A stretch of DNA of 64,000 bases. Source: Thereva unica. Taxonomy: Eukaryota; Arthropoda; Insecta; Diptera; Therevidae. Location: contig OX465281.1 of the NCBI GenBank assembly GCA_949987705.1, forward strand, positions 154,556,380 through 154,620,379. The letters run 5' to 3'. The notes beneath the pieces were generated by a model. That model was not told the DNA's origin. It made no database searches and worked only from the letters and a program-made list of their open reading frames with translations. Shown piece by piece: positions 20,496-31,455 of the stretch; the first letter of the stretch is position 1, and each line of letters opens with the position of its first letter. A program made the translations under genes and the position numbers.

Positions 20496-20625
20496 CTATA
20501 TATGTATATATATATGTGTATATATATATGTATGTAAGTGTATGCATATATAGATTTTCATGCTTAGCTGAAAAGTGCGCCTTCTGTGCTAGAAGGGTTA
20601 ACTCTTGCTTGCTTGCTTGCTTATG
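20496..20625. repeat. TA-rich microsatellite, second LINE-type tail and CTTG repeat
   Basis: Interrupted TATATG repeats (20496-20552), then a ~45-bp piece ending in another terminal hairpin (20580-20596) and GGTTAACTC, then (CTTG)n at 20604-20621. The same piece recurs at 61090-61150 in the opposite orientation. Confidence 0.7.
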
Positions 20626-21333
20626 ATGCGATATTTTGGTGCGAAAATGTTGAAAAAGAGAAACAATTGAAAATTTTGGAGCTGGTCGGCAAGAAACTGG
20701 GGAAAAGTCGGATTTTTTACAATTTATCGGAGTTCTCCACAATGATGGCCTATACTTTAAAAGATTTCTGACAATATTTTTTATTTTTAAATGGTTATTT
20801 TTCTTGGACATTTGAGATAAATTTGATTAAAGAAAATGTCTTCGTTAAAGTTCACGCTGATTTTTGCTATGATTATCAAAGTCCTTAGAAAAAATTTTTT
20901 TTATATGAAGCCGAATCTTTAAAATTTGTGATAAATTATGCGAATCAAACCGGCTCCGCATCAGCCCAAATAATTCAATTTAATTCTGTTTGATTAACAT
21001 TGCCAAAAAACTCCCGTAATAATAAAAAAAAGTCTAATGTCAGATAATAGAATATAAACTCTCCAGGATATCACAAATCGAAAAGATGATGAAACAATAT
21101 CTTCAGGTATGCAATTGTTAACTAACGGTAAATTGCTTTGAAAGTGATAGAAAACAATTAAATTTAATTTACGTCACTGAAAAACCAGATATCTTAAGTA
21201 TTACGCTCTACTCTAGTGCTAATCACTTTAATTCTTTAATAATTTTTTATGCTAACCAATATCCACTTAATGTACATAAATTTAATATTTTCATACTCGA
21301 AGCACTTTGTGAAAGAATATATTTAAAAAAAAA
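20626..21333. other. AT-rich stretch without a recognisable gene
   Basis: About 700 bp inside the old LTR element. Only short frames, none domain-like. It may be part of the original 5' leader or a degraded insertion. Confidence 0.5.
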
Positions 21334-22757
21334 AACTTTTAAATCAAAATGGAAAAAATCTCACACATTCCTTAAAGAAAAGCGTGGGGTGCGTTTTTAT
21401 GAAACAAAATGCTCAATAAGTGAAAATTCGTAGCTATCTGAAATGTTAAAATATACTCACGGCAGTCATGTTTTTTTAAGTTCAGGTTGGTATGGGCGCC
21501 CCACGCTTTTCTTTAAGGAATGTGTGAGATTTTTTCGATTTTGATTTAAAAGTTTATATTGTTTAAAATCTTCTTATTTTTTACCTTTTAGTCGATTTTT
21601 TTAGTATTTATATTAATTTTGTGTTCACAACTGATCAATATATTAAGGTAAAGAAAAGAGTTTCTTAAAATTTGTTTTTCTTTTTTTTATTTTTTACTTT
21701 TTAGTAACGAATAGCGTTAATTAATACATTACAATTTCCAAACTCTTAATTAGATTATCATGTTAAATAAGGAAACTTTTTTACATGTTTTGTATTTGTT
21801 TCTTTACAACAGTTCTCAAGTGCAGCCCAAAAATGCACAATTTGATGACCCCTCAAAATTCTAATAGCGCTCTACGTTTTTTTTACATTTTGAAAGGTAG
21901 TGTGCTCGCGTATACTGGCTGGAGCAATAAAAACTAAAAACTGGAAACATATTTTTTTGCATCTTTTTAAATCATATTTTTATTTGCTATTGGTAGCTAT
22001 GTTATGTCTTCCGCCATTTTTTAGTGAACGCCATATTTGATTTAAAACGACGTCATACAGTTTACTTTTTTACTCACTTTAATACACTTTCATTTGATAT
22101 TCATACCGAGAGCGAAGTAAATAAAAGGGTAAACCGCCATTTTGTGTTGGCCGCCATTTTGAATTGAAATGACGGGACACAGACAACAGTATTCTAATTG
22201 TCACTCCCTTCCATTTGATACCCATGCCGAGCGCGTTGTAAAGAAAAATTGATCCTCTGTTTTGTGTTGGCCGCCACTTTTATGCCGCCATTTTTCTACC
22301 GCCATTTTGAATTTAGGATGACGCTAATTGTATTCAACTTGTTATAACTTTTCATTTGATACCCATATCGAACGAGTGGCTTGTAAAGAAAAATGTAATC
22401 CGTCATATTTTTTTGGCCGCCATTTTTAATTTGGAACTATCATTTTCGTGTGTTTTCGTCGGAAATACACATGTCTGTTAATTTTTACCAATTTTTATTG
22501 AATGGAAGTGAATTTTAAGACTCTACATTGAGTAGAACGAATAATTACAAGCATTTTTTATTAAAAATCGTTTTTTATTACTCAACAACAAAATCAACAA
22601 CAAAAAATGTAACAAAATGTCATATTCGTGTATTGTCATCGGGAATATGTATGCCTGCAAAGTTTCATCCATTTGCATTGAGTAAAAGGCGGTTAAATTA
22701 ACGTTACAAGATTTGATGCTCCGAAGTGAAAGTAAAGAAAAGAGTTTAAAAATTATC
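21334..22757. repeat. 1.4-kb duplicated block, copy 1
   Basis: Nearly identical, in the same orientation, to 23455-24872. The left ~340 bp is one arm, the loop and the second arm of a hairpin MITE (see 23341-23790). The right part (22085-22420) contains three degenerate units with CATTTGATACCCATGCCGAG and GGCCGCCATTTT, which resemble the reverse complement of the satellite 2 core. Confidence 0.85.
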
Positions 22758-23340
22758 CGTTTACCTTGTTTTATTGAAAAAATTTCCCTTAATTGATTCT
22801 TGTTTTTTTCCGTTACTTGAATGTTATTTTTCCGTACTTGTTCCTAATTTTTGTTTACTGGCGCTAAAAAGAAATAAAATTAGAGAAATTTATTATTGAT
22901 TAACTTAAAGTAATAACGACAAAAAAAAATATCTTTGTTGCGTCTTCCTATCGCTGAATAGTTCCTATGCCATGCGTCAGCACCTGTCACCGTAAGCCAA
23001 TGTCCTGTTACATTCCTTTTCATATAATCCAGTTAATTGATCCGTTCTGCAGCATTCGATCGATTTGGATTTTTAATTTTATTTTATGTATTTTATGCTT
23101 AGAGTTTTGGCTTTCTAGCGGGTTTTGCATGGGCTTCAAAACCTCTTTAGAAAATTAAAGCCGTTAACTAGTCATTCTAACAAATTTTTTGTTTTAATTA
23201 TCACTCTCACCTCACAGATTTTATTCGAAGGCAACAAACCACTATTGTTCTTTTATTTCTTTTATTCACTTCACTATGATTTTGCAGTTTTTAATTGTTT
23301 GCAGTTTTTGTATGAAAATAAAAAAAAAGAAAAAAAATTT
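22758..23340. other. spacer between the duplicated blocks
   Basis: Unique AT-rich sequence with a moderately GC-richer part at 22940-23060. The short open frames 22967-23158 and 23125-23427 have no recognisable domain. Confidence 0.5.
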
Positions 23341-23790
23341 TTAAGAAACTCTTTTCTTTACCTTAATATATTGATCAGTTGTGAACACAAAATTAATATA
23401 AATACTAAAAAATCGACTAAAAGGTAAAAAATAAGAAGATTTTAAACAATATAAACTTTTAAATCAAAATGGAAAAAATCTCACACATTCCTTAAAGAAA
23501 AGCGTGGGGTGCGTTTTTATGAAACAAAATGCTCAATTAGTGAAAATTCGTAGCTGTCTGAAATGTTAAAATGTACTCACGGCAGTCATGTTTTTTTAAG
23601 TTCAGGTTGGTATGGGCGCCCCACGCTTTTCTTTAAGGAATGTGTGAGATTTTTTCCATTTTGATTTAAAAGTTTATATTGTTTAAATTCTTCTTATTTT
23701 TTACCTTTTAGTCGATTTTTTTAGTATTTATATTAATTTTGTGTTCACAACTGATCAATATATTAAGGTAAAGAAAAGAGTTTCTTAAGA
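23341..23790. mobile_element. long-hairpin MITE
   Basis: A ~450-bp palindrome. Each arm is about 190-200 bp: the left arm begins TTAAGAAACTCTTTTCTTTA and its complement ends at 23790. The arms meet at a ~65-bp loop after CTTTAAGGAATGTGTGAGA and its complement. A copy lacking most of the left arm is at 21334-21668. No target duplication could be fixed because both flanks are A/T runs. Confidence 0.75.
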
Positions 23791-24872
23791 ATTTTTTTTT
23801 TATTTTTTTTATTTTTTACTTTTTAGTAACGAATAGCGTTAATTAATACATTACAATTTCCAAACTTTTAATTAGATTATCATGTTTAATAAGGAAACTT
23901 TTTTACATGTTTTGTATTTGTTTCTTTACAACAGTTCTCAAGTGCAGCCCAAAAATGCACAATTTGATGACCCCTCAAAAATCTAATAGCGCTCTACGTT
24001 TTTTTTTTACATTTTGAAAGGTAGTGTGCTCGCGTATACTGGCTGGAGCAATAAAAACTAAAAACTGGAAACATATTTTTTTGCATCTTTTTAAATCATA
24101 TTTTTATTTGCTATTGGTAGCTATGCTATGTCTTCCGCCATTTTTTAGTGAACGCCATATTTGATTTAAAACGACGTCATACAGTTTACTTTCTTACTCA
24201 CTTTAATACACTTGCATTTGATATCCATACCGAGAGCGAAGTAAATAAAAGGGTAAACCGCCATTTTGTGTTGGCCGCCATTTTGAATTGAAATGACGGG
24301 ACACAGACAACAGTATTCTAATTGTCACTCCCTTCCATTTGATACCCATGCCGAGCGCGTTGTAAAGAAAAATTGATCCTCTGTTTTGTGTTGGCCGCCA
24401 CTTTTAGCCGTCATTTTTCTACCGCCATTTTGTATTTAGGATGACGCTAATTGTATTCAACCTGTTATAACCTTTCATTTGATACCCATATCGAACGAGT
24501 GGCTTGTAAAGAAAAATGTAATCCATCATATTTTTTTGGCCGCCATTTTTAATTTGGAACTATCATTTTCGTGTGTTTTCGTCGGAAATACACATGTCTG
24601 TTAATTTTTACCAATTTTTATTGAATGGAAGTGAATTTTAAGACTCTACATTGAGTAGAACGAATAATTACAAGCATTTTTTATTAAAAATCGTTTTTTG
24701 TTACTCAACAACAAAATCAACAACAAAAAATGTAACAAAATGTCATCGTGTATTGTCATCGGGAATATGTATGCCTGCAAAGTTTCATCCATTTGCATTG
24801 AGTAAAAGGCGGTTAAATTAACGTTACAAGATTTGATGCTCCGAAGTGAAAGTAAAGAAAAGAGTTTAAAAA
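23455..24872. repeat. 1.4-kb duplicated block, copy 2
   Basis: Direct repeat of 21334-22757 with a few substitutions and a short indel (near 24745). Copy 2 ends about 65 bp before the 5' LTR of the host element, and copy 1 continues into unrelated sequence, so the duplication is a separate event from LTR pairing. Confidence 0.85.
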
Positions 24873-24921
24873 GGTTCTTATTATTGATGTAAAATGCCAC
24901 TTTTTGATTTTTATGTCTGTT

Positions 24922-24936
24922 CCACTCGGGTCACCA
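24922..24936 (-). other. primer-binding site of the degenerate Gypsy element
   Basis: On the minus strand, TGGTGACCCGAGTGG begins two bases after the 5' LTR, the normal place for the tRNA primer site. It fixes the 24939 LTR as the 5' one. Confidence 0.7.
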
Positions 24937-24938
24937 TT

Positions 24939-25146
24939 TGTGGCGTGTCGCCTTGAGGAATCTATGATGTTTTAAGTATTACTTAAAAGAGCCCAGTTAC
25001 TTCAAAATTTGCTTTATTAATAATTCGATAAAAAGTTGTGCACGACTTCGTGTCCGGAGGGAGAGTGATCTGCGTGCTCCAACCGTAAGCGACCGATCCT
25101 CGTTTTTCAGATCACTTTGTTGTGGAGAGGGAAATCTGTCACCACA
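24939..25146 (-). repeat. 5' LTR (minus strand) of the 12.8-25.1 kb element
   Basis: 208 bp with TGTGG...CCACA ends. The second AATAC duplication follows directly at 25147-25151. Confidence 0.92.
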
Positions 25147-26797
25147 AATACCATAAGCAATATAGTATACTAAATATATGCTTAGATCCATGGCGGTCAT
25201 CTCAAGAGGGCGGATTACTATTTCCTTTACAACCCCCTCGACATGGGTATCAAATGAAATGGAATGATAAATAAAATACAATAAGCAATATAGTATTCTC
25301 AATAAATAGTTAGATCCACCGCGGCCATCTCAAGAGGACGCATTACCATTTTCTTCACCACCCCCTCGATATGGGTATCAAATGAAAGGGTATGATAAGT
25401 AGAATACAATAAGCTATGTCGTAAAATCCATATCGGCGGTCTCAAGAGGGCGGATTGCCACTTCTTCACCACCCCCTCAACGTGGATATCAATTGAAAGG
25501 GTATCATAAGTAAAATACCATAACCGATATAGTACACTAAATATATGGTTAGATCCACGGCGGTCATCTCAAGAGGGCGGATTACTATTTCCTTTACAAC
25601 ACCCTCGACATGAGTATCAAATGAAATGGAATGATAAGTAAAATACAATAAGCAATATAGTATACTCAATAAATAGTTAGATCCACCGCGGCCATCTCAA
25701 GAGGACGCATTACCATTTTGTTCACCACCCCCTCGACATGGGCATCAAATGAAGGATATTATAAGTAGAATACAATAAACTATGTCTTAAAATCCATATC
25801 GGCGGACTCAAGAGGGCGGATTACCACTTCACCACCCCCTCAACACGGGTATCAATTGAAAGGGTATCATAATACCAGAAGCGATGTAGTATACTCAATG
25901 TATGGTTGGATCCATGGCGGTCATCTCAAGAGGGTGGATTACCATTTTCTTCACAACCCCTTCGACATGGGTATTAAATGAAATAGAATGATAAATAGGA
26001 TACCATAAGCAATATAGTATACTCAATAAATAATTAGATCCACTGCGGCCATCTCGAGAGGACGCATTACCATTTTCTACACCACCTCATCGACATAGGT
26101 ATCAAATGAAAGGGTATGATAAGTAGAATACAATAAGCTATGTCGTAAAACCCTTGGCGGCGGTCTCAACAGGGCGGATTACCACTTCTTCACCTCCCCC
26201 TCAACATGGGTATCAATTGAAAGGGTATCATAAGTATAATACCATAAGCGATATAATATGCTAAATATATGGTTAAATCCACGGCGGTCATCTCAAGAGG
26301 GTGGATTACCATTTTCTTCACAACCCCTTCGACATGGGTATTAAATGAAATAGAATGATAAATAGGATTCAATAAGCAATATAGTATACTCAATAAATAG
26401 TTAGATCCACCGCGGCCATCTCAAGAGGACGCATTACCATTTTCTTCACCACCCCCTCGACATGGGTATTAAATGAAAGGGTATGATAAGTAGAATACAA
26501 TAAGCTATGTCATAAAATCCATACCGGCGGTCTCAAGAGGGCAGATTACTACTTTTTCACCAGCGCCTCAACACGGGTATTAATTGAAAGGGTTATATGA
26601 GAAGAATACCAGAAGCGATATAGTATACTCAATGTATGGTTAGATCCATGGCGGTCATCTCAAGAGGGTTGATTACCATTTCCTTCACAACCCCTTCCAC
26701 ATGGGTATCAAATGAAGGGGAATGATATATAGAATACAATAAGCAATATAGTATACTCAATAAATAGTTAGATCCACTGCGGCCATCTCAAGAGGAC
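25147..26797. repeat. satellite 2, segment 2
   Basis: Continuation of the A-B-C trimer satellite, in phase with segment 1 across the LTR element (…GAATAC|CATAAGC). It ends in monomer type A at AGAGGAC, where a BEL element is inserted. Confidence 0.92.
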
Positions 26798-27344
26798 TGT
26801 ACGAAATTCTTTTATTTCGCTTTGTAATAATTGAAATTAAATTGGTCTAAGGCACATAAACCTAGACCCTTGTAGTTTAGTGCAAAGTCTCATAGACCAG
26901 TACACTTGAATATTAAGAAAAAAGATTGTAACTCGCTGTTTTAATGCTGAAAAACAACTGACAACTTTATTTAAAAAACTGACTTTTATACAAAAATAAC
27001 TTATTCCTAAATCTGCAATTTTTGAGGGAAGAATTTTCCCATAGAATCATAAATTCATTCTTTCTCATAGGTATCGTAAACTGCTCTCGCAGCAATTTAC
27101 GCCAGTTGCATTTAAAATTGGTGTCTTATTACGTCTGGCAATTTGCGCCAGATAGATTAAAAATGAAATATCAGATTACGTTTTGGATGATAATAAAATT
27201 CTTCTATGAGAAAGCATGAATTTATGATATATGATTAGGTTTTGTTTTTTTTGAATTTATTTTAGAGATTAAGCAAATATGAATTATGAATTAATATTAT
27301 GAATTAATTTAAATGTTAGTATAATGATGATTGATTCCTCAACA
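26798..27344 (-). repeat. 3' LTR of the BEL element
   Basis: 547 bp. It carries an internal inverted repeat: CATAAATTCATTCTTTCTCA at about 27046-27066 and its near-complement at about 27205-27228. The partner LTR has the same structure. Confidence 0.93.
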
Positions 27345-27356
27345 TTCTCCCCCCGT
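27345..27356 (-). other. polypurine tract of the BEL element
   Basis: Minus-strand bases directly upstream of the 3' LTR read AACGGGGGGAGAA. Confidence 0.8.
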
Positions 27357-27368
27357 TGAATGATGTAT

Positions 27369-29181
27369 TCAACAGGATTTTGAATCAAAGTTGGCGGTGA
27401 AGTCCCTGTTTCTGGTTGGTGTGTTGTAGTGGTTGTCGTCAGGTTGCGGCGACTCAATTATCTCCTTGGGCTTAGTGCTACTGGACCATAAAGCTATTCT
27501 GTGTCTCCATATGAGGTATGCGCTTAAAATTATGATGAGGAGTAGACTGAAGTAAGCTATAGAGTATTGATGAATCTCATGATGATCAAGCGTTGCTGGG
27601 AGTTCACTATGTACCTCCAAGAGTTTCTTCTTTATTTCGGCCAACTCTTCAAAATGAGGTGAATAATCGTGTGTCTGAAGTACTATTGGTTGAAGCTGTT
27701 TGCTTGTTAAATTTTCAGTTAGATTCTGTGATGGAGTGAATGAGAGTCGCACCGTCGTTGGATACAATTTGTGTCCCTGTATTGTTGACTGTTGCTGTTT
27801 AATAACGCAATCGGCCATTATCCTTAACAGTCCTGATTTTTCTATATAGAATTTTGTTGTTTTATCACCGCATACTACATTCAGCGCTGTCCTCTCCTTC
27901 AAGGAATATATCCATTGGTTGGTTGCTCGTAGTTGTATCCAATGTGCCCTGTTTTCGGTCTTGACGACATGACATAACGGCGATTGTTGGTCTTCATTGA
28001 TGAAGTTCATTTCGCAGGCACTAACATTAGAGCCTCTTCTGTACAACGGATGATTCTGCTTGCAGAGATATCTTTCTCTGTTGAAGAAAATATGTACATG
28101 AAAGAAGCTCTTGATCCGTCACTGGGTAATATTTATCCCTGTAGAGATTCATTATTAGGTATGGGAATGATGGTTGGATTGCTACGAATGTATCGTTCAT
28201 TTGTACTGGAACTGGTACTATATGGAAGAGTTCTAAGTTATCCGACGCCAGCAGTGGTAGCGAAATTTTGAAAATAATGTGATTTGGTTCTGCTTTTCCA
28301 GTGACAGTGATGAGGCTGTAAAAGCTTAATATATTCTCCGGTACTGCTGGCAGTTTGAGTGACGCTGGAAGGTGGATTTTGATTTTATTGATCTCCTCGC
28401 GGAGTTGAGATGGTGTTATAAGTAGAGGGCTTATTCTCCCATGGTGCGTATCGACTAGTACATCCAAAATGGTATTTTGAATGCGAAGAAAATTGGACGC
28501 GAGTAGCATGGTTTGAATTGCTACTGTCGTGAAGAGTTGTGAGAGCTGCTTTTGTTGTAGTTCCTGTTGGATGGTTGCTAATCCTGTAATCAGTTGGTTG
28601 ATGTGATCATCTACGGACAGCAATTTTGCTCTAATGGACTCCTGGTCATTTCTCGTCACATTTATTGTTGCATCTATTAGCGAGGTTTGATTCTTCACTA
28701 ATTCTGAGAGATGAAGCTCGTTTCTCTCGACCTTTTGGATAGTCATGGACATTTCTTTAGCGTATTCGGAGTCTAAAACTCCGAACAGCGCATTGGCCAT
28801 GTTTCCAATGAAATTTAGTGCGCCTCTCCGTTTGCGTTTGTGGTCAGGCTGCTTGACGAGTAACTCGTTATTTTTTGACAAGTCGCCCATAAGCTGTTGA
28901 AACTGTGCCATCGTTTGAAGGCAAAGCTCATGTTGTTCTAGTTGGCCGCATATTTCTTGTAACTTGCTGATAAATTGTTGAAGCGTGTAAAGCTCTTGCC
29001 AAAATGGCTCCATGTTGTAGAATGCGATTAGATTCCATTCACTGGATATGATATTTGATGGTCCCAAATTTTCAAAATAGATTCCCGGTTGATTTTTGAA
29101 AGGTGTTATTTCAACGGGGGTAGCCCAAGTTGTAGGAAGAATTAAACAAGTGAGAAGTAATGTCATGATGGCAGATCCCAT
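27369..29181 (-). pseudogene. env: env-like glycoprotein, F-protein type (frameshifted)
   Basis: Read on the minus strand in line with the integrase tail. From the Met at 29181 there is a hydrophobic signal-like segment (MTLLLTCLILPTTWA), then an ectodomain with Asn-x-Thr/Ser sites. A furin-like site KRKRR at 28825-28839 is followed at once by a glycine-led hydrophobic segment (GALNFIGNMANALFGVLD), the arrangement of baculovirus F / insect errantivirus Env fusion proteins. Later come a long helical stretch, a cysteine cluster, a membrane anchor (SIAYFSLLLIIILSAYLIW, about 27506-27562) and a short tail ending at 27369. A single frameshift near 28065-28085 splits the frame into 29514-28027 and 28046-27369. 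Some BEL elements (roo of Drosophila) are known to carry such an env. Infectivity cannot be inferred. Confidence 0.85.
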
Positions 29182-30378
29182 TGAGCCTCTTATTTTCTTC
29201 CTTGGCGGTGACTCAGTTGTGTGCTTTTCGTTGGGTCTGTTTTCTTCAGTAGACGTTGTTGACTGGGGTCCAAGGGGGTCCGATGGCTGATGCAACTTTG
29301 AGGATTCTTCTCTTGCTTTGGATTCTTCCTCGCTTCCTGCTTCAGGATTCTCTATTGGTAGAGGTGCTAGTTTGTGGATGGGGCGGCGTAGCACCCCTGT
29401 AGATGTTTTAACATCAGCAACACGGACGAGACCGTCATTTTCAGCGTGAGTTTGTAATATTCGTCCTAGTAACCAGCGTAACGGAGGAGTATTGTCTTCC
29501 TTGATTATGACCATGTCGCCTTGTTTGATGTTTTGTGACCGTTGCCTCCACTTGGCACGATATTAAAGCTCGTTCAAGTATTCCTTCTGCCATCTGCGCC
29601 AGAATTCATTTTTAAGATGTGTGACAAGTTTCCACCGTGTGAGAAGATTTACGTTCGGAGGTTTCGCGTGAGAGTCCACGGTTGACGTTAGGGGCTCCCC
29701 TATTAAAAAATGCCCTGGAGTGAGTGCCATCAAATCATTGGGGTTTGTAGACATTGGGGTAAGAGGTCTTGAATTCAGAATGGCCTCCACCTCTGTTACA
29801 ACTGTCTCCATCTCCTCGTAGGTAAGCGAGGCGGCTACTAACGTTGATTGAAGTAAATGCTTCGCTGACTTAACGGCAGCTTCCCACAGGCCACCAAAGT
29901 GTGGAGCTCGTGGGGGTATCATGTGAAAATCAGTACCTCTGGAGCTGCATGTTGTAACGATTCTGTTAATTGAATCTTCAGATTGAATAAGTTGTTGTAA
30001 TTCGGTCAATTGATTTCTTGCACCCTCGAAATTGGTGCCATTGTCGCAGTAAATGTGGCGGCAGTGACCTCTTCTTGCTGTAAACCTTTTCAATGCGCCA
30101 ATGAAACCTTCTGTAGTCATATCACTGACAATCTCTAGATGTACGGCCTTCGTCGAAAAACAGCAGAAAACTGCGATGTAAGCTTTGACAGGCCGTTTAC
30201 CTCGGATCTTAAAGTGTGTCCAAACAGGACCGCAGAAGTCAACTCCAGAATTGATGAAGGGTCTTGCTGGCTGTACTCGTGCTGGCGGAAGATTTCCCAT
30301 TAGTTGTTCCAATAGTATCGGCTTAGCTTTAGCACAGTGAACACAATGTTGCACGACCGACCTTACTAATGTTTTGCC
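29182..30378 (-). pseudogene. pol: BEL integrase core and C-terminal part
   Basis: Continues the pol frame. The zinc-domain cysteines are in CVHC (about 30335-30350). The core has D in SGVDFCGP, D in IYCDNGTNFEGA and E in HFGGLWEAAV, the D,D,E triad that joins viral DNA to target DNA. The C-terminal domain ends with RRPIHKLAPLP near 29350, and a charged Glu/Ser/Pro-rich linker leads to the env signal peptide. Two nonsense codons are in frame: TAG at 30379-30381 (just upstream, separating the zinc His from the Cys pair) and TAA at 29563-29565. Confidence 0.88.
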
Positions 30379-30381
30379 CTA

Positions 30382-31455
30382 CATTGGCCAGAACTGCTGC
30401 CGTGTGATCCCCAGTAAACCTTGTGGACCAATATGAAGGTTATCCACATGAATCTCATTCAGGATGGTCTTTGTCAATGAGTGGCCATAAGGTAGCAAAA
30501 TTGGATGTTTTGAATCGTATGGAAGATCAGCGGCCTCCAGTCTTCCGCCAACCCTTACGACACCATCATGATCAATGAATGGGGTGAGACCGGCCAAGGA
30601 GCTATTCTTTGACACTTCTCCATATTTTCTTAGATGATTTATATCACCTTTGAACTCTGATTCCTGTATCGCTTTCATGATTGTGTATTTAGCACTTCCC
30701 ATCTCTTCAGCTGTGATTTGAATGCTACGTGGTTTGTCCTTCCTCAAGCCCTTGGCGAACCGTAGCACATAAGCTACTATTCTCTGAAGCCTTTTGAATG
30801 AAATTCTATGATTAATAATGTCGATGAAGTGTGTGTCTGTGATCTGGAGTGCTGACGTTACTACACCTTTTCTTAGTTCCAATAAATCTTGCCACCCCTT
30901 TTCATATGGTGGAGGCCAGCTTGATTCTGCGCCGTGAATAAAAATGGGGCCGTAGAACCATAAATTGTCTGAGATCAGCTTCTGTGGTGTGGTGCCTCGG
31001 GACAGTACATCTGCTGGGTTTTGCTTGGAGGTTACGTGACGCCACTGCTGTGCTCTGGTAAGTGTTTGTATTGCGGCCACTCTGTTTGCCACAAATGTTT
31101 GAAGTTTGGCTGAGCTTGTGTTGATCCATGCTAACGTAATTTCGGAGTCAGTCCAAAAGTACATCGATTCTCCCTTGAGATTAAGGTCGACTCGAATTCT
31201 GTTGCCTAGCTCGGCACCTAGTTTAGCTGCACAAAGTTCTAAACGGGGTAATGTATGCTGCTTCAATGGTGCAACTCTTGATTTTGCATACAGTAGCCGT
31301 ACGGTAATGATGTTGTCCTTATTGATGGACCGAATGTAAGCAACTGCCCCAAATGCTCTTTCTGAGGCGTCGGTGAATATGTGGATTTGTAATGACTTCG
31401 GACTTCTCTGGGCAAAGACGTGTCTAGGAACTGTGACGTCGTTTAATACAGCCTA
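30382..31455 (-). pseudogene. pol: BEL RNase H and integrase zinc domain
   Basis: In frame on the minus strand after a TAG at 31453-31455. RNase H motifs are TDASERAFGAVAY (about 31330-31370), LPRLELCAAKLGAEL, FWTDSEITLAWI and NPADVLSRG. The typical BEL spacer follows (DLPYDSKHPILLPYGH), then the first half of the integrase zinc domain (HPILLPYGH, NLHIGPQGLL). Apart from the flanking nonsense codons the frame is open, so decay seems slight and recent. Confidence 0.87.

Larger units (their letters stand above)
12799..25146 (-). mobile_element. degenerate Gypsy-type LTR retrotransposon with nested insertions
   Basis: Identical-length 208-bp LTRs (12799-13006 and 24939-25146) with TGTGG...CCACA ends, flanked by the 5-bp duplication AATAC (12794-12798, 25147-25151). 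Coding remains are on the minus strand: gag-PR at 15671-17173 and RNase H-integrase at 13320-15352. The reverse transcriptase core is missing. A 249-bp MITE (14918-15166) and a LINE (about 17235-20495) are nested in it. The stretch 20.5-24.9 kb holds a duplicated 1.4-kb block. The LTRs remain very similar although the coding part is ruined. Confidence 0.88.
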
